Positions 62,003-64,000 of a stretch of 64,000 nt of DNA are shown piece by piece. Numbering within the stretch: the stretch's first letter is position 1; every line of letters begins with the position of its first letter. The stretch lies in contig NZ_NIRS01000006.1 of NCBI RefSeq assembly GCF_002934665.1, forward strand, positions 496,001-560,000. The letters run 5' to 3'. A program made the position numbers and the translations under genes. The stretch comes from Pseudomonas laurylsulfatiphila (lineage in GTDB: Bacteria; Pseudomonadota; Gammaproteobacteria; Pseudomonadales; Pseudomonadaceae). Below the pieces are notes generated by a model that did not search any database, was not told where the DNA came from, and was given only the letters and a program-made list of their open reading frames with translations.

Positions 62003-62527
62003 CTAAACAGCAGCACGCTTCGGATTGACGCGCACCCCACCCGCCCGCGCCTCGATCTGCTCTTTGAGCTCATGCCGCATCCCCAGCATGAACGCCAGTT
62101 CCGCCACCACAAACAACGGCCCGACAATCAATCCGGTCACGTCATCGACAAATGCCGGTTTGCGCCCTTCGTAGTGATGGCCGACAAACTGGATCGCCCA
62201 ACCGATCACGAACATCGCCACGCCGCTGCCCAGCCAGACCAGCGTGCTTTGCTGTGCCAACGCATGACCGGCCCAGACACTCAGCCCGAGCAACAGGGAC
62301 ATCAACACGCCCAGGCGCAATTCCAGGCGCAGGTAAAACCACGCCGATGCCAGCGAAACGAGCACCGCCGGTGACAGCCACACGCCACCCAGCGACCACT
62401 GCGGGCGAGACAGCAACACCGCGACGGCGACCACGATCAGTGGAATGCCGATAAAGTGCGAAGCAATATTGCGCGGGTCACGGTGGTAGGCGGCGTATTG
62501 ACTGAGGTGGTCGACGAGGCTTTTCAT
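62003..62527 (-). CDS. DUF962 / Mpo1-like membrane protein
   Basis: 174 residues from ATG 62527 (MKSLVDHLSQYAAYHRDPRN). Motif RDPRNIASHFIGIP and four to five membrane helices, with GHHYEGRKPAF in a loop. Yeast Mpo1 is a 2-hydroxy fatty-acid dioxygenase; the bacterial function is not known to me. Divergent from the Crp/Fnr gene, 83 bp apart. Confidence 0.82.
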   Translation of the reverse strand: MKSLVDHLSQYAAYHRDPRNIASHFIGIPLIVVAVAVLLSRPQWSLGGVWLSPAVLVSLASAWFYLRLELRLGVLMSLLLGLSVWAGHALAQQSTLVWLGSGVAMFVIGWAIQFVGHHYEGRKPAFVDDVTGLIVGPLFVVAELAFMLGMRHELKEQIEARAGGVRVNPKRAAV

Positions 62528-62610
62528 TGTTGTTCTCCTGTGGGGTGAATGATCATGCCCCGGGGTCACTTCCCGCTCTGTCAGCCAGGCGACAATCTCT
62601 AGGAGTTTTC

Positions 62611-63297
62611 ATGGATATGCAGGTCTGGCGCCCTCGTCTGATGAGTGGTCAGTGGTTCAGCCATTTGCCTGTTTCCCTACAGGATAGCCTGCTGTCGGCG
62701 GCAAGGCTGCGGCGCCTGTCGCCGGGCCAGCGGCTGTTCAAGCGCGGCGATCCGCCCTGCGGCCTGTACGCGGTGCTTGAAGGCGCGGTACGCGTCGGTG
62801 CGGTGAGCGAGCAGGGCAAGGAAGCGTTGCTGAGTCTGGTGGAGCCGCCGCACTGGTTCGGCGAGATCTGCCTGTTCGATGGCCAGCCACGCACCCACGA
62901 TGCCTACGGCGTGGGCCAGTGCACACTGCTGCACATTCCCCAGAACACCTTGCTGACGTTGCTCGACGAGCATCCGCATCACTGGCGGCAACTGGCGTTG
63001 TTGATGAGCCAGAAACTGCGCATGACCTTCATCAACCTCGAACAACTGAGCCTGCTGCCGGCCCCAGCACGGCTGGCGCACCGCTTGCTGATGATCGCCG
63101 AAGGCTATGGCGAGACCGCCCCGCCGCGACGCGTCCTGCAACTGCCCCAGGAGCAGCTTGCCGCCATGCTGTCGCTGTCGCGCCAGACCACCAACCAGAT
63201 TCTCAAGGAGTTGCAGGGGCAGGGGGTTATCGGACTGAGTTACGGCGAGATCGAAATCCTCGATGCTGCTCGTTTGCGGGTTTTGGCGATGGTGTGA
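62611..63297 (+). CDS. Crp/Fnr-family transcriptional regulator
   Basis: 228 residues from ATG 62611 with AGGAG 9 bp upstream. The cNMP-binding-like domain (about 25-145; LFKRGDPPCGLYAVLEGAVR) is followed by a C-terminal winged helix (LPQEQLAAMLSLSRQTTNQI). No cysteine cluster of the FNR kind is obvious at the N-terminus. Target unknown; the DUF962 gene is divergent. Confidence 0.86.
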   Translation: MDMQVWRPRLMSGQWFSHLPVSLQDSLLSAARLRRLSPGQRLFKRGDPPCGLYAVLEGAVRVGAVSEQGKEALLSLVEPPHWFGEICLFDGQPRTHDAYGVGQCTLLHIPQNTLLTLLDEHPHHWRQLALLMSQKLRMTFINLEQLSLLPAPARLAHRLLMIAEGYGETAPPRRVLQLPQEQLAAMLSLSRQTTNQILKELQGQGVIGLSYGEIEILDAARLRVLAMV

Positions 63298-63352
63298 TGC
63301 CTGATATGGGCGTCAGCAAATGTAGCTGGACTTAAATCATGATCTGCATTAA

Positions 63353-63394
63353 ATACAATGCATAATTGTTGATTCGATACAATATGCATTGTAT
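63353..63394 (+). promoter_or_regulatory. Two palindromic operator-like boxes before hipB
   Basis: ATACAATGCATAATTGT (63353-63369) and ATACAATATGCATTGTAT (63377-63394). The second has 7-bp inverted arms (ATACAAT / ATTGTAT) around a 4-bp centre; the first has 5-bp arms (ACAAT / ATTGT). Centres are about 24 bp apart, so two HipB dimers could bind the same face. AT-rich against a 60 % G+C background. Confidence 0.6.
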
Positions 63395-63412
63395 ATGATG
63401 CATGGTGGTGAA

Positions 63413-63661
63413 ATGGAAAACCTTGGCAAGCTGATCCGAACGTTACGCAAGGAGAGAAAACTCTCCCAGCAGGCATTGGCACAGCAGTACGGAATGAGCC
63501 GGGCGACGATCTCCGGCATTGAAAACAACACGCTCTCCGAAATTGGATTGCGCAAGGTTGAGGCGATTCTCAACGGCTTCGGTTATGAACTGACAGCAGT
63601 GCCGCGACAATCGAAGCGGCCGACGCTGGACACCCTCAAAAAGGTAGATTTCCATGGATGA
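63413..63661 (+). CDS. hipB: HipB-type antitoxin / XRE regulator
   Basis: 82 residues from ATG 63413 (MENLGKLIRTLRKERKLSQQ). A Xre helix-turn-helix (LSQQALAQQYGMSRATISGI) fills residues 16-60. Its stop overlaps the next ATG by 8 bp. The pairing with a HipA-like gene and the upstream palindromes indicate an autoregulated toxin-antitoxin operon. Start chosen for family length; a longer frame runs back to 63389. Confidence 0.83.
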   Translation: MENLGKLIRTLRKERKLSQQALAQQYGMSRATISGIENNTLSEIGLRKVEAILNGFGYELTAVPRQSKRPTLDTLKKVDFHG

Positions 63662-64000
63662 GCCGCAGGAAAAGGATCGACTGGCTATCAGCGTTTCCAA
63701 CAGTGCGGTGGGAGTCCTTGGTCGTGGTCAGTCTCCCGTTGATAGCGTGTTTGCCTACGCCGAAAACGCGTCAGAACAAAACGCCGTCTCGCTGACCATG
63801 CCGGTGCGGCTGGAGAGTTACGCGTGGGAATCGGGCGTTCCACCGGTTTTTGAAATGAATCTGCCTGAGGGAGCCCTGCGTGATGAATTGACTCGTCGCT
63901 TCAGCAAGGCCGTCCGAGGGTTTGACGATTTTTCGATGCTTGCCATTGTCGGCCCGCACCAGCTCGGAAGAGTCGGCATTTCAAAGGCGCAGGATCCGGG
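63654..64000 (+). CDS. hipA: HipA-family kinase toxin, N-terminal part (runs off the right edge)
   Basis: 115 codons open to the window end, ATG 63654 (MDEPQEKDRLAISVSNSAVG). Couple_hipA-like features: SLTMPVRLESYAWESG, PPVFEMNLPEGALRDELTRR and FDDFSMLAIVGPHQLGRVG correspond to the N-terminal HipA domain. The catalytic kinase domain lies beyond the window. HipA toxins phosphorylate translation factors; that cannot be checked here. Confidence 0.8.
   Translation, partial: MDEPQEKDRLAISVSNSAVGVLGRGQSPVDSVFAYAENASEQNAVSLTMPVRLESYAWESGVPPVFEMNLPEGALRDELTRRFSKAVRGFDDFSMLAIVGPHQLGRVGISKAQDP

Noticed and set aside
1..64000. Prophage, secretion or biosynthetic cluster
   Set aside because: No phage structural genes, secretion apparatus or modular synthases appear; only the 41.8-48.2 kb region is accessory.

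Overview
The window is chromosomal DNA of a fluorescent-group Pseudomonas (P. fluorescens complex), about 60 % G+C. The grounds are protein sequences close to pseudomonad homologues as I know them, the gene blocks lepA-lepB-rnc-era, der-bamB-hisS-ispG-rodZ-pilF-rlmN-ndk-isc-cysE-trmJ-suhB-sec-tgt-queA and oscA-sbp-cysTWA, and a dozen pairs of the short palindromes typical of pseudomonad REP/REPIN sequences. All functional calls rest on reading the sequence and on remembered family features; no database search was possible.

Layout. (1) 1-3.7 kb, minus strand: lepA, lepB, a small degraded-looking ORF, rnc and the start of era. (2) 3.8-8.9 kb: lptF-lptG (LPS export permeases) divergent from pepA-holC and a small hypothetical gene. 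(3) 9.0-15.1 kb: a TauE/SafE permease, a LysR regulator, xseA, an M23 peptidase, and leuA behind a putative leucine leader peptide (13284-13361) that was previously unlisted in the supplied ORFs because of its size. (4) 15.3-17.2 kb: an omega-amidase/aminotransferase pair that fits methionine salvage. (5) 17.4-41.6 kb, nearly all minus strand: a long housekeeping block covering ribosome assembly (der), outer-membrane assembly (bamB), tRNA charging (hisS), isoprenoids (ispG), cell shape and pili (rodZ, pilF), RNA modification (rlmN, trmJ, tgt, queA), the complete iscRSUA-hscBA-fdx-iscX iron-sulfur cluster with tandem IscR-type sites at its promoter, cysE, suhB (plus strand) and yajC-secD-secF.

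(6) 41.7-48.2 kb is accessory. A tRNA-Leu(CAA) is followed by the first 71 codons of a P4-type integrase cut off by a complete IS21-family element. That element abuts a truncated IS66-family element, and a second, intact tyrosine integrase then reads away from the 3' end of a tRNA-Arg(CCG). It looks like two tRNA-borne islands collapsed into about 6 kb, and the chromosomal neighbourhoods on the two sides are not neighbours in the reference pseudomonads I remember.

(7) 48.6-64 kb: gabD-gabT (4-aminobutyrate use), three signalling proteins (REC-HDOD, PAS-GGDEF, PAS-GGDEF-EAL) around a fatty-acid desaturase, the sulfate/organosulfur locus oscA-sbp-cysT-cysW-cysA behind a 25-bp inverted repeat, a DUF962 membrane protein, a Crp/Fnr regulator, and at the right edge a hipB-hipA-type toxin-antitoxin pair with two operator-like palindromes. 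hipA runs off the window.

I did not find a clearly new multi-gene system. The best leads are the island fusion, the leuA leader, the hipBA pair with its operators, the oscA promoter palindrome and the decayed gene between lepB and rnc.
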